A stretch of DNA of 31,327 nucleotides from Sphingomonadales bacterium (lineage in GTDB: Bacteria; Pseudomonadota; Alphaproteobacteria; Sphingomonadales; Sphingomonadaceae). A program made the position numbers and the translations under genes. Location of the stretch: the NCBI GenBank assembly GCA_024636595.1, contig JAGXGT010000069.1:1-31327 (forward strand), given 5' to 3'. Shown here piece after piece: positions 1 to 8,488 of the stretch (positions are counted from its first letter, which is position 1; every line of letters starts with the position of its first letter). The notes beneath the pieces were generated by a model that had not been told where the DNA came from, ran no database searches, and saw only the letters and a list, made by a program, of their open reading frames with translations.

Positions 1-133
1 GGCCGACCTCCCGGCACAAGCGATCAAATATATCCGGCGGGTGGAGGAACTGATCCAGTGTCCGGTTGCGTTGGTGAGCACTTCGCCCGAGCGCGAAGAT
101 ACTATTTTAGTGACGGATCCTTTTGCCGATTAA
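1..133 (+). CDS. purA: Adenylosuccinate synthetase, C-terminal end (partial)
   Basis: This is the last 43 codons of a plus-strand gene that enters from the left edge, read in frame from base 2 and ending with TAA at 131-133. The peptide contains the block Q-A-I-K-Y-I-R-R-V-E-E-L followed by VALVSTSPERE and then T-I-L-V-T-D-P-F. That is the typical end of PurA, where the conserved tail reads 'YIRRIEEL...VSTGPDREETI'. PurA joins IMP and aspartate using GTP in the first committed step of AMP synthesis, in the cytoplasm. The stop lies 12 bases from the stop of the convergent membrane-protein gene, so no space remains for a classical terminator. Only the C-terminus is visible, so nothing can be said about the active site. 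Confidence 0.9.
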   Translation, partial: ADLPAQAIKYIRRVEELIQCPVALVSTSPEREDTILVTDPFAD

Positions 134-145
134 AAGCTGCTCCCT

Positions 146-736
146 TTAGTCCGACTTTGACCGTGGATAATTTGTAAGTTTCCAGATGGCTGCGCAAAAT
201 AGATAAACTGCTCCCAGGCCGACAAAAATTGTTAAGAAGAGCGATATCCAATCCATCGACGAGATTGATATTACACTAATCAAGCTATATAGAATAACGC
301 TGTAGATCGGCAAACCGATCCCAATTCTTGTCCAGGAAATTTCACGTAATCGAGCTCCGAGCCAAGATTCACGTCGCGGCAACGACGGAGCAACAGACAA
401 GATACTATGCGATAATTTGAAGTGCTTCCAGAGCGGTCGAAACACCACGACAATTACTGGGGTGACTGATATCGTCGAACCCATCTCCAACACGAATCTC
501 GGTAAATTGAAAGAGACTACGGCGATCGAAGCAATCAAAATAATGACGAACATATAAACGGTAGCCTTAAGCATCCCTATAAAATCAATCTTTAGAGTGC
601 CTAGGTAACTGGATTTTAGTTCGTCCTTTTGAGCTGACGATACATATTTGGCTCCTCTAAACGTCAGGATAGAGAAACCATCTTCGTACGGCGCAAACTT
701 GCGCTCATATAATTTTGACCATTTTGCCCTAAACAT
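146..736 (-). CDS. AT-rich four-helix membrane protein of unknown function
   Basis: A 196-codon frame starting with ATG at 736. I do not recognise the family. The N-terminal half to about residue 50 is hydrophilic and charged. Four hydrophobic stretches follow, at about residues 57-76, 85-100, 138-158 and 163-185, and the protein ends in a short basic tail. Its first eight bases overlap the end of the upstream symporter gene (the start ATG and the symporter TAG sit in ATGTTTAG), so translation may be coupled. Base composition is unlike its neighbours: four 60-base stretches counted by hand gave 97 of 240 G+C (about 40%), against 58-60% in two stretches of the symporter. It uses many A/T-rich codons. 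This fits a recently acquired or fast-evolving gene. The long frame, the ATG and the coding overlap argue that it is a real gene, but no function can be assigned. Confidence 0.65.
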   Translation of the reverse strand: MFRAKWSKLYERKFAPYEDGFSILTFRGAKYVSSAQKDELKSSYLGTLKIDFIGMLKATVYMFVIILIASIAVVSFNLPRFVLEMGSTISVTPVIVVVFRPLWKHFKLSHSILSVAPSLPRRESWLGARLREISWTRIGIGLPIYSVILYSLISVISISSMDWISLFLTIFVGLGAVYLFCAAIWKLTNYPRSKSD

Positions 737-1967
737 CGTCCGCAGAAATCATTTCCTCGCGGTCTAGTTCACCGGTCATCGCAGCCACCGTCACCGCCAC
801 CGCCGCATCGCCCGAGACATTGGTGGTGGTACGCATCATGTCCATGATCCGGTCTACGCCAGCAACAAAGGCGATGGTTTCCAAGGGCACGCCGACGCTG
901 CCGAAGACCAAGGCCATCATGATCAGGCCCGCGCCCGGTATGCCTGCCGCGCCAATAGCGCCTAGGGTCGAGGTGATCGAGATCAGGATATAATCGCCGA
1001 AGGTTAGATCGACCCCGAATATCTGCGCGCCGAACAAGGTGGCGAGACCGAGATACATGGCGGTGCCGTTCATATTGATCGTCGCGCCTAGCGAGACCAC
1101 GAAACTGGCTACCGAATTGCTCACCCCCAGATTGCGTTCAACGCATCGCAGGGTGACCGGCAGCGTCGCATTGGAGGAAGCGGTGGAATAACTGACCGCA
1201 ATGGCATCAATAATCCCGCGGAAGAAATCGATCACCGGCAGCTTCGCGATAAACTTGATCATCGCCGAATAGACAACGCCGATTATCAGCAAGCAACCAA
1301 GATAGTTGAGCCCGACCAGTTGCGCGAGCGATATCAGGGCATCGGTGCCCAGCGTACCCGCAACCCACGCCATCAGCGCGAACACGCCGAATGGCGTCAG
1401 TTCCATCACGATCATCGTAACTTTCTGCATGACAACCGCGCCGCTATCGAAAATCTTTGCCAGCGGTTTGCCGTCTTCCTTGGCCATCAAAATGCCGATT
1501 CCGATCAACAGCGCAAAGACGATCAGCGGCAGCACGTTGACATCGGCCATGACCTGCACCGGACTGTCGGGAACAATCGACAGGATCATGTCGACGGCGG
1601 TGGTTTGATTGGGTTCGGGCGTAGCACCCATCTCGATCGCGCTGGTATCGACGCCGTTACCGGGCTGGAAAAACGTGCCAAGGGCAAGGCCAAGCCACGC
1701 GGCAATCTGACCGGTGATGACGAACAGAACCATCGCCCGCCCACCGACACTGCCCAGCTTCTTGAGATCGCCCAAAGCGGCCACACCAGCAACGAGCGAG
1801 AAGAAAATCAGCGGCACGACCAGCATCTTGATCGACTTGATGAAGAAATCGCCGATCCATTTGATGGTTTCCGATTCGGGGCCCCAGAGAAGCCCGGTGA
1901 TCACACCGAGGACCAGCGCCGCTATCACACGCTGCCAGAGCGGTATCTTGAACCAGAATGCCAGCAT
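729..1967 (-). CDS. Dicarboxylate/amino acid:cation symporter (DAACS family, GltP/DctA-like)
   Basis: A 412-residue secondary transporter for dicarboxylates or acidic amino acids driven by Na+ or H+, in the inner membrane. Family hallmarks are visible: the serine-rich re-entrant loop S-S-N-A-T-L-P-V-T near residue 264, the NMNGT motif at about 298-302 (counterpart of NMDGT in GltPh), and the I-P-G-A-G loop after it. The protein is hydrophobic throughout and of normal family length. I place the start at ATG 1967, preceded by GGGGA about eight bases upstream. The frame stays open further upstream to about 2090, but those 41 residues are hydrophilic and unlike the family. The substrate cannot be decided from sequence. 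It follows the SLC13-type permease on the same strand with a gap of about 76 bases and may share its transcript, giving two organic-acid carriers in tandem. Confidence 0.92.
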   Translation of the reverse strand: MLAFWFKIPLWQRVIAALVLGVITGLLWGPESETIKWIGDFFIKSIKMLVVPLIFFSLVAGVAALGDLKKLGSVGGRAMVLFVITGQIAAWLGLALGTFFQPGNGVDTSAIEMGATPEPNQTTAVDMILSIVPDSPVQVMADVNVLPLIVFALLIGIGILMAKEDGKPLAKIFDSGAVVMQKVTMIVMELTPFGVFALMAWVAGTLGTDALISLAQLVGLNYLGCLLIIGVVYSAMIKFIAKLPVIDFFRGIIDAIAVSYSTASSNATLPVTLRCVERNLGVSNSVASFVVSLGATINMNGTAMYLGLATLFGAQIFGVDLTFGDYILISITSTLGAIGAAGIPGAGLIMMALVFGSVGVPLETIAFVAGVDRIMDMMRTTTNVSGDAAVAVTVAAMTGELDREEMISADDV

Positions 1968-2043
1968 GTATTTATCCCCGATATCTATTCCCTGCGCCCT
2001 GCCTATCGTCAGCGGAAGATTGCGGCAAGCCTTTAGGGCGGCT

Positions 2044-3843
2044 CTACATCCAGAAGCTGATCGCCAGACAGGTCGACAGTCCGACCCCAAAGGTCAGCGG
2101 AATGCCGGCCTTGAAGAAGTCGGTGAACCGGTAATTGCCTGCGGCATAGACCAGCGTATTGGTCTGATAGCCAATCGGGGTCGCGAAGCTGGCGGAGGCC
2201 GCGAACATCACCGCAATGACGAGGGGCCGGGGATCGACACCCAGATCATTGCCCAGCGCAATGGCGATCGGTGTGATGATGATGGCGACCGCATTATTGG
2301 TCACGATTTCGGTCATCACCACCGACAGCACGTAAATTGCAAAGACCAATCCCCAGGGCGGGACTTCCCGCAAGAAGGGTGTCAATTCAGCGACAATCAG
2401 ATCGACGCTGCCCGCCTGCTGCAGGCCTAGGCCGACTGCGAGCATCCCGAAAATCAGCACCAGAACATTGCCGTCAATCGAGCCCCAGGCTTCTTCGGCG
2501 TCAATACAGCGGGCAAGCAGAATGGCACCCACGGCCAGAATCGCAGCCACAGCCAGAGGAATGATATTCAAGGCGGCAAGCACGACAACGGCCACCAGAG
2601 CCCCGATCGCAATCGGCGCACGATTGCGGCGAAAGGCACGAATCTTTGTATGCCCGACCCCGAACAGATTGGGGTTCTGGTACATGCGGTTGATATCTTC
2701 GCTGGAGCCCGTCACCAGCAACCGGTCGGCGGCGTGAATGCGCGCGTTGGTCAGGTCGGAACGCGGCAGGTTGCGATAGCGGGTCATGCCCAGAATCCGG
2801 ACATTGAGCTGCGACAGAAACGGAATGTCATACAGACGGTTGCCGATGCTCGGGTGGCTTGGTGCCACCGTGGCTTCAACCAGTTCCTCGCCCAGCGGCC
2901 CCACATCGCCCTTGTGAACAATGCCGACCTTGAAATCTTCCGATTTGCGCAGCGAAATCAGTTCGGCAAGATCCAGTTGCACGACGATTCGGTCGCCGGC
3001 CCGCAGGTCATGAAAGTCGAGGTCATGGCGAATATAGCTGCTCAGACGTTTTACCGCCGTCACCTCAATGCCTGCCCGTCGCAATTCGGGGACCGCGGCA
3101 AGCTTCTTGTCAATCACAGATGCACGGGTGCGAACCGTCAGTTCTGTGAGGAAATCGCTTTCATCGCTGCTGTCAAACTGACCTTTGACCTGACCGCTGG
3201 GAAGTAACCAGCTGCTGAACAACACCATCATAATCGTACCCGCGACGGCCGCGATCAGGCCATAAGGCGTGATCTCGAAAATCCCGAAGCCGGCCAGCCC
3301 CTGATCGCGCGCCACCGCATCGACGATGAGGTTGGTCGAGGTACCAATCAGCGTGGTCGTGCCGCCCAATATGCAGATAAAACTCAATGGGATGAGCAGT
3401 TTCTTGGACGAGAATCCCGTTGCCCGCGAGAGGCGGAGAATGATTGGAATCAAGACGATCACCACCGGGGTATTGTTCATGAAGGCCGAAGCGACAAAGG
3501 CTCCCAGGAACATTTCCGCGACCGCCAGCTTGGGGTGGCGCTTGGCCCGCTTAATTATGAAACCGGCAATGGCATCGATGGTCCCGGTTCGCAGCAACGC
3601 GCCCGACAGGATGAACATCGCGGCAATGGTAATCGGCGCCGTGTTGGAAAAGACCGAAAATAGACCATCGGAATCAATGATCCCGAGGAACAGGAACATG
3701 CAGGCTCCAAGCACCGCGACCACCGCCGCGGGAAAGCGCTCCATTATGAAGCCAGCGAACAGAAAACCCAGGATGACAAGACCTATGATTGCCTTGTGGG
3801 CCTGAATATATTCGTCAATGACGTGAAGAATCAGATCAATCAT
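2044..3843 (-). CDS. SLC13/DASS-family permease with two TrkA-C domains
   Basis: A 599-residue inner-membrane transporter of the divalent anion:Na+ symporter type. The N-terminal membrane half has an NNTP motif at about residues 123-126, and the C-terminal half has V-T-N-N-A-V-A-I-I, which are the paired substrate and sodium-binding loops of this superfamily. Between the halves, at about residues 225-385, lie two soluble repeats with the look of TrkA-C (RCK-C) domains, the first around 'IDKKLAAVPELRRAGIEV' and the second around 'GNRLYDIPFLSQLNV'. RCK-C domains bind small ligands and often gate transport. Members with this layout are frequently annotated as sulfate or dicarboxylate permeases; the substrate here is unknown. 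The start is ATG at 3843 with only a weak ribosome binding site. The DAACS symporter lies downstream on the same strand. The 166 bases between this start and the end of aroC hold no gene. Confidence 0.9.
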   Translation of the reverse strand: MIDLILHVIDEYIQAHKAIIGLVILGFLFAGFIMERFPAAVVAVLGACMFLFLGIIDSDGLFSVFSNTAPITIAAMFILSGALLRTGTIDAIAGFIIKRAKRHPKLAVAEMFLGAFVASAFMNNTPVVIVLIPIILRLSRATGFSSKKLLIPLSFICILGGTTTLIGTSTNLIVDAVARDQGLAGFGIFEITPYGLIAAVAGTIMMVLFSSWLLPSGQVKGQFDSSDESDFLTELTVRTRASVIDKKLAAVPELRRAGIEVTAVKRLSSYIRHDLDFHDLRAGDRIVVQLDLAELISLRKSEDFKVGIVHKGDVGPLGEELVEATVAPSHPSIGNRLYDIPFLSQLNVRILGMTRYRNLPRSDLTNARIHAADRLLVTGSSEDINRMYQNPNLFGVGHTKIRAFRRNRAPIAIGALVAVVVLAALNIIPLAVAAILAVGAILLARCIDAEEAWGSIDGNVLVLIFGMLAVGLGLQQAGSVDLIVAELTPFLREVPPWGLVFAIYVLSVVMTEIVTNNAVAIIITPIAIALGNDLGVDPRPLVIAVMFAASASFATPIGYQTNTLVYAAGNYRFTDFFKAGIPLTFGVGLSTCLAISFWM

Positions 3844-4009
3844 GGATCGGGCGCATCATTCAATGTGACGTAAGAGGCCGCGCCAAAATGGATGTGGAGT
3901 TTTCGAAAATAGAGCAAAGAGGTATCGGCGGCCGGCAGCCAATTGTGATTTCCAACCCATTTCCGGTTGAGAAGGACGAACAAAAATGCCCTTATTTCCT
4001 GCCAATTTG

Positions 4010-5077
4010 TCATCCGCATTGCGCCCGATGAAGCAATTTCTGATCTGCGAGGACCAGTGCCATCATCGCTTCGACGACCGGCACGCCACGAATGCCGACA
4101 CAGGGATCATGACGCCCCTTTGTCGATATTTCGGTCGCTTCCCCTTCTGGCGTGATGGTCGCCACCGGCGTCAGGATGGAGCTGGTTGGCTTGAACGCCA
4201 CCCGGCAGTAGAGCGGCTGGCCGGTGGATATCCCGCCAGCCGTACCGCCACTGTGGTTGGCGAGAAATTGAGGGCCGTTTGCCCCCGGACGCATGGCATC
4301 GGCATTTTCTTCACCGCGCAGTCGGGCAGCAGCGAAGCCGTCTCCGATTTCGATCCCCTTGGTCGCGTTGATCGTCATCATCGCGGCGGCGATCTCGCTG
4401 TCCATCTTGGCGTATACCGGAGCCCCCCAACCTGCCGGTACGCCAATTGCTTCACAGGCAACGATGGCGCCAAGGCTGCTACCATCTTTGCGGGCACCAT
4501 CGACCAGCGATTCCCAACGCTTGGCAGCCACCGCATCCGGGCAGAAAAACGGATTGTTGCCAATTTCACTGGCATCGAAATTTGCCATATCTATCGCATC
4601 ACCGCCAATTTCAGCGACCCATGCCCGGATCGAAACCTCCGGTATCGCAAGCCTTGCAATGGCTCCTGCAGCCACACGCGCCGCCGTTTCCCGCGCGCTT
4701 GACCGCCCGCCACCGCGATAATCGCGGAATCCGTATTTCTGGTCATAGGCATAATCGGCATGGCCTGGACGATAGGCCTTGGCGACGTCGCTATAGTCCT
4801 TGGAGCGTTGATCGACATTTTCGATCATCAGTGAAATCGGCGTGCCAGTCGTTTTGCCGTCGAACACACCGGACAGAATCTTAACCTGATCCGGTTCTTG
4901 CCGCTGGGTGGTATATTTGGACTGTCCAGGTCTACGGGCATCAAGAAACGGTTGAATATCCGCTTCGCTCAGGGCCAGTCCCGGCGGGCAGCCATCTACC
5001 ACCGCACCCAATGCAGGCCCGTGGCTCTCCCCCCAGGTCGAAAAGCGAAAAACGTGGCCAAATGTGTTGAAACTCAA
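4010..5077 (-). CDS. aroC: Chorismate synthase
   Basis: A 355-residue enzyme that converts 5-enolpyruvylshikimate-3-phosphate to chorismate, the last common step to aromatic amino acids, using reduced FMN in the cytoplasm. Signatures are GESHGPALG at residues 16-24, Y-G-F-R-D-Y-R-G-G-G-R-S-S-A-R-E-T at about 115-131, and RHDPCVGIRGVP at 322-333. Length is normal. The start codon is TTG (5077-5075), giving the family-typical N-terminus MSFNTFG; GGAGAG five bases upstream supports this start. It is the last gene of a compact minus-strand run, 67 bases after fabI. The order dnaJ-like, yihY, fabI, aroC is one I associate with sphingomonads and may be a single transcript. Confidence 0.97.
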   Translation of the reverse strand: MSFNTFGHVFRFSTWGESHGPALGAVVDGCPPGLALSEADIQPFLDARRPGQSKYTTQRQEPDQVKILSGVFDGKTTGTPISLMIENVDQRSKDYSDVAKAYRPGHADYAYDQKYGFRDYRGGGRSSARETAARVAAGAIARLAIPEVSIRAWVAEIGGDAIDMANFDASEIGNNPFFCPDAVAAKRWESLVDGARKDGSSLGAIVACEAIGVPAGWGAPVYAKMDSEIAAAMMTINATKGIEIGDGFAAARLRGEENADAMRPGANGPQFLANHSGGTAGGISTGQPLYCRVAFKPTSSILTPVATITPEGEATEISTKGRHDPCVGIRGVPVVEAMMALVLADQKLLHRAQCG

Positions 5078-5144
5078 ACTCGCTCTCCGCGTTTATAAAT
5101 TCAATTCTGCTGGCAAAAAGCCGTTCGCCAATAGTCGCTACGAA

Positions 5145-5948
5145 TCAATCCAGCGCGATATCCGGTGCGTCTTCCTGCTTCATGCCAACGGTATGATAGC
5201 CTCCATCAACATGATGGGTTTCGCCGGTGACACCAGCGGAAAGGTCGGACAGGAAATAGAGCGCGGAACCGCCCACGTCATCAATTGTCACGTTGCGGCG
5301 AAGCGGCGCATTAAGTTCGTTCCACTTCAATATGTAGCGAAAATCGCCGATGCCGGAAGCGGCCAGAGTTTTGATCGGTCCAGCAGAGATCGCGTTCACC
5401 CGGATTCCATCGGGGCTGACATCATTTGCGAGATATTTGACCGAGGCTTCCAATGCCGCTTTCGCCACGCCCATGACATTATAGTGCGGGATCACTTTTT
5501 CCGCACCATAATAGGATAAGGTGAGCATCGATCCGCCGGCGCTCATCAGCGCGGCAGCGCGCTTTGCGACGGCGGTGAAACTGTACACGCTGATATTCAT
5601 GGTCATCAGGAAATCGTCGAGGGTCACGTCGAAATATTTCCCGCGCAGGGCTTCCTTATTGGTGAAGCCAATCGCATGAACGACAAAATCCAGCGTGCCC
5701 CAGCGTTTCTCGATTTCGGCAAATGTTGCGTCGAGCTGATCCATGTCGCTGACGTCGCAGTCGAGGACGAAATCGCAGCCCAATTGTTCAGCAAGCGGCC
5801 GTACGCGCTTGGCCATCACCTCGCCCTGATAGCTGATAGCCAGTTCGGCACCTTCTGCTGCCAGGCGCTGAGCAATGCCCCAAGCCAGTGACTTGTTGTT
5901 GGCAAGCCCCATGATCAGGCCTCGCTTGCCCTTCATTAACTCAGTCAT
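5145..5948 (-). CDS. fabI: Enoyl-[acyl-carrier-protein] reductase (NADH)
   Basis: A 267-residue short-chain dehydrogenase that reduces trans-2-enoyl-ACP in the last step of each fatty-acid elongation cycle. The nucleotide-binding start has the FabI pattern (GLIMGLANNKSLAWGIA, residues 10-26). The catalytic pair is Y156 and K163 in Y-N-V-M-G-V-A-K, with the conserved S-Y-Y-G-A-E just before it (Y146/Y147), matching the spacing of E. coli FabI. The start is ATG at 5948 because AGGAGA lies eight bases upstream; a TTG six codons earlier overlaps that ribosome binding site and is not credible. FabI is the target of triclosan and related inhibitors; no resistance change can be judged by eye. It lies 66 bases after the yihY-like gene and 67 before aroC. 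Confidence 0.97.
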   Translation of the reverse strand: MTELMKGKRGLIMGLANNKSLAWGIAQRLAAEGAELAISYQGEVMAKRVRPLAEQLGCDFVLDCDVSDMDQLDATFAEIEKRWGTLDFVVHAIGFTNKEALRGKYFDVTLDDFLMTMNISVYSFTAVAKRAAALMSAGGSMLTLSYYGAEKVIPHYNVMGVAKAALEASVKYLANDVSPDGIRVNAISAGPIKTLAASGIGDFRYILKWNELNAPLRRNVTIDDVGGSALYFLSDLSAGVTGETHHVDGGYHTVGMKQEDAPDIALD

Positions 5949-6014
5949 CGCGCCGGTCTCCTGCAATCAGATAATCGCCAGTGATAAACGCTATCCAGAT
6001 GATTTTCCAGCGGA

Positions 6015-6965
6015 TCATTCGTTAATCCCGTTTCTCCAGGGGCGTTCGGCAAGAGCCGCATTAATTTCCGCTCCGATGACCATGCCGAGGCCGACAAGGT
6101 AGAAAAAAATGAGCGTGATAATAACCCCGGCAAGACTGCCATAGGTGAGCTGGTAATTGGCTGCATATTTCAGAAAAACCGGCAGCAATCCCGTTATCAA
6201 CAACCACCAGCCGCTAATGAAGACCGCGCCCGGCCATTTGGGATATTGGCGCGGCCGATACTGGCGTGGCGTGAGCAGGCGGAACAGAAGATAAAGCGTC
6301 GCGAACAGAACGAAAAACGGAATCGCGTTGGAAAGCGAGAGCCAAAGGGCATCGGTCTGCACCAGCGGAAAATAGGTGCCCAAAAAACCGCTGATACCGG
6401 CTACGATAAACTGCGCACTCAGCGCCAGCATCGCAAAAAACACCGAGAAAAGGATCAAGACGATGGAAGTCAGGCGATATTCCCAGAAAGCGCGCTGCGC
6501 CTCGACACCATAAGCGCGATGCAGGATTTCTCGGATTGTCTCAATCAGGCTGGTTGTCGTCCACAGCCCGATGATCGCACTCAACCACAACAGCGGCCCG
6601 GTCCGTGCCGTCATCGCGTCTCTGATCGGGTCATGCAGCGCGCCAGCGACCGAGGGCGGGACTGTTACCAAAAAGGCCTCGACAAATTCGGTACCCACGT
6701 CGGTCTGGCCAAAACCTCCGACAATCGCAGCCGCGATAATGAAGAAGGAAAAAACCGCCAACAATGCCATATACGCGAAATTCCCGGCGAAGGTAAAACC
6801 GTCATGATAGACGCCAACGGCGGTTCGCTCGATAATGATGAAGGCCCGACGAACCGGACTTTCGTCGGCCAAATTTTCGCCGGCTCTCTTGGCGGGTTGC
6901 CCGGACTCGCCCTTTTCCTGACGCCGGGCCTCGGGGGACAGTTCAGACAGGGGGTTCCGGGACAA
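6015..6965 (-). CDS. YihY/BrkB-family inner-membrane protein
   Basis: A 316-residue integral membrane protein. After a hydrophilic, charged N-terminus of about 40 residues there are six hydrophobic segments at roughly residues 60-83, 127-148, 165-200, 209-234, 247-272 and 280-305. The core begins with the family-like 'AGNFAYMALLAVFSFF' and ends with Y-G-S-L-A-G-V-I followed by G-A-E-I-N-A, both typical of YihY/BrkB proteins (once called ribonuclease BN in error). The molecular role of the family is unsettled. The start is taken as TTG at 6965, because no ATG or GTG occurs before the first membrane segment; another TTG about 32 codons downstream is possible. The TTG sits two bases beyond the stop of the dnaJ-like gene, so the two are very likely translationally coupled. 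Confidence 0.88.
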   Translation of the reverse strand: MSRNPLSELSPEARRQEKGESGQPAKRAGENLADESPVRRAFIIIERTAVGVYHDGFTFAGNFAYMALLAVFSFFIIAAAIVGGFGQTDVGTEFVEAFLVTVPPSVAGALHDPIRDAMTARTGPLLWLSAIIGLWTTTSLIETIREILHRAYGVEAQRAFWEYRLTSIVLILFSVFFAMLALSAQFIVAGISGFLGTYFPLVQTDALWLSLSNAIPFFVLFATLYLLFRLLTPRQYRPRQYPKWPGAVFISGWWLLITGLLPVFLKYAANYQLTYGSLAGVIITLIFFYLVGLGMVIGAEINAALAERPWRNGINE

Positions 6966-6967
6966 AT

Positions 6968-7894
6968 CTAAACACCCAGGCTGGCGCGGGGATTGTCTTT
7001 CGGATTCCAGTCTTTGACAAATTCTGCGAGCTTTTTATCTTTGTCCGGCAACGTGATCATCAACCTGACCAGCTGATTACCGCGGGTGCCGGACTTGCTG
7101 TGGAAGCCTTTATCTTTCAGCCGCAGTGTCTTGCCGGAATCCGACCCGGCAGGGATGGACAGCATCACGGGCCCATCCACGGTTGGAACCTTGACCTTGG
7201 CTCCTTCGACCGCCTCTTTCAGACTGATCGGCAATTCCAGCGTGATATTGTCGCCGTCGCGCTCGAAAAAAGGGTGCCGGTTGATATGAATGGTTACAAT
7301 TGCATCGCCATTGCCGCCGGGACCCGCTCGGCCCTTGCCACCCAGGCGCATTTGCGTGCCTTCTTCGACACCCTTTGGCAGACTGAGGTCGATTGTTTTG
7401 CCGTCTTCCAGCGTGATGCGCTGTTTCTGCAGTGTCGCAGCCGCGCTGAATTCCACCTTCAATCGGTAAGCGACATTGGCACCCTTGGGTGGCGGTGCGC
7501 TGCGTTGACGGTTACCGAAAGGCGAACCGCCTCCCCCTCCACCAAACAAGCCTTCAAAAATATCGCCGAAATCTGCACCCGCATTACCGAAATCTGGCTG
7601 TTGGCCAGCCGGCCCGCGATGATATCCCCCGCCTCCGCCGCCTCCCCCACCAAAGCCGAACGGTGCGGTAGGATTGCCTTCCGCATCAATCTCGCCGCGG
7701 TCAAATTGCGCCCGCTTGTCCTTGTCGAGCAACAGGTCATAAGCCTTGGTAACGTCGGAAAAACGCTCCGTCGCTCGGGGATTATCCTTGTTCTTATCCG
7801 GATGCAGTTCCTTGGCGAGCTTGCGATATGCACTCTTTATTTCTTTGTCGGTTGCGCCCTTGGCAACACCCAATGCTTGATAGGGATCGGTCAT
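6968..7894 (-). CDS. DnaJ-family co-chaperone without zinc finger (CbpA-like)
   Basis: A 308-residue J-protein that should stimulate a DnaK-type Hsp70 ATPase. The J domain occupies about residues 1-70 with the essential HPD triad at H31-P32-D33. A glycine/phenylalanine-rich linker follows at about 75-130, with long runs of glycine. The rest (about 135-300) is the two-lobed substrate-binding C-terminal region, with blocks such as P-K-G-V-E-E-G-T-Q-M-R and L-R-L-K-D-K-G. The CxxCxGxG zinc repeats of classical DnaJ are absent, which places it with CbpA/DnaJ type II proteins. It is the first gene of the fabI-aroC cluster and its stop nearly touches the yihY-like start. The ribosome binding site (AAAAAGG) is modest. 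Confidence 0.93.
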   Translation of the reverse strand: MTDPYQALGVAKGATDKEIKSAYRKLAKELHPDKNKDNPRATERFSDVTKAYDLLLDKDKRAQFDRGEIDAEGNPTAPFGFGGGGGGGGGYHRGPAGQQPDFGNAGADFGDIFEGLFGGGGGGSPFGNRQRSAPPPKGANVAYRLKVEFSAAATLQKQRITLEDGKTIDLSLPKGVEEGTQMRLGGKGRAGPGGNGDAIVTIHINRHPFFERDGDNITLELPISLKEAVEGAKVKVPTVDGPVMLSIPAGSDSGKTLRLKDKGFHSKSGTRGNQLVRLMITLPDKDKKLAEFVKDWNPKDNPRASLGV

Positions 7895-7963
7895 TATTTA
7901 GCCTTTTTCAAATCCTTACCATGCAGAGATTGGAATTTTCCGCTGATTTTCAACTCTAGTGTT

Positions 7964-8422
7964 TTATTCGGGTATAACGGCTTCTGCAACCTTGTTGTGC
8001 CGCGTGAAGCGCAGCAGCAAATAGAGAACCAGCCCCAGCGGCCCCAGCATCAGGACAAACAGCAAGATAGGTATCTGCAGCCAACGTGCAAACCCGTATT
8101 TGTCCGCATTGCGCGCCACCCAAAGGCCGACAAACAAATCAAAGGCGAGATAGTGGATCCAGCCCACTGTCGCACCGCCAGGGCTGGAAAGCAATTGCTG
8201 GACACCTGACAGAGTGGTGAAATCGGGCGCCTCGCCGCTACCGCCGCCGATCATGCCGGTCATCAACGGGATGATGATGACCGCATAGGTGCAGGCCAAG
8301 AGCCCGATGCCGCCGTAGAATAGTCCGATCAATACCGATTCCCGGCGCGGTGCGAATGCCAGGATCAGCCACATCAGCAACGCATAATTGTTGGTGATCG
8401 TAAAGATCAGGTCCCAGTTCAT
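7964..8422 (-). CDS. ABA4-like membrane protein (DUF4281 type)
   Basis: A 152-residue protein with four hydrophobic segments, resembling bacterial relatives of plant ABA4, a membrane protein needed for neoxanthin formation. Supporting stretches are L-I-L-A-F-A-P-R-R near residue 20, I-G-L-F-Y-G-G-I-G-L-L, and the loop G-W-I-H-Y-L-A-F-D-L-F-V-G-L-W. Carotenoid producers such as sphingomonads commonly carry this family, but its bacterial function is not established to my knowledge. I chose ATG 8422 because AGGGGGG precedes it closely and the protein then begins at the first hydrophobic segment; the frame is open 19 codons further upstream, but that part reads like leader sequence. It is divergent from pdxH, with 104 bases between starts that contain a perfect 14-bp palindrome. 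Confidence 0.8.
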   Translation of the reverse strand: MNWDLIFTITNNYALLMWLILAFAPRRESVLIGLFYGGIGLLACTYAVIIIPLMTGMIGGGSGEAPDFTTLSGVQQLLSSPGGATVGWIHYLAFDLFVGLWVARNADKYGFARWLQIPILLFVLMLGPLGLVLYLLLRFTRHNKVAEAVIPE

Positions 8423-8474
8423 AATACGCCCCCCTGTTGCACAGCTTTTAGCAGAAAACCGCGCTTTGTCGTGG

Positions 8475-8488
8475 AACAAAATTTTGTT
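8475..8488. promoter_or_regulatory. Perfect 14-bp palindrome in a divergent promoter region
   Basis: AACAAAATTTTGTT is its own reverse complement with no mismatch. It lies 38 bases upstream of the pdxH start and 52 bases upstream of the ABA4-like start, in the only space available for the promoters of both genes. This position suits an operator for a dimeric regulator. No regulator can be named, and an AT-rich perfect palindrome could arise by chance. Confidence 0.4.

Noticed and set aside
1320..2036. Long plus-strand open frame opposite the DAACS symporter
   Set aside because: It is a low-complexity antisense shadow of the symporter (rich in Arg, His, Gln and Asp) with no family resemblance and no promoter context.
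3900..3909. Palindrome TTTTCGAAAA between aroC and the SLC13-type gene
   Set aside because: Ten AT-rich bases can occur by chance and nothing else marks it as an operator.
7100..8209. 369-codon plus-strand frame across the dnaJ-like gene and the ABA4-like gene
   Set aside because: It covers two well-recognised genes in antisense and shows no domain pattern.
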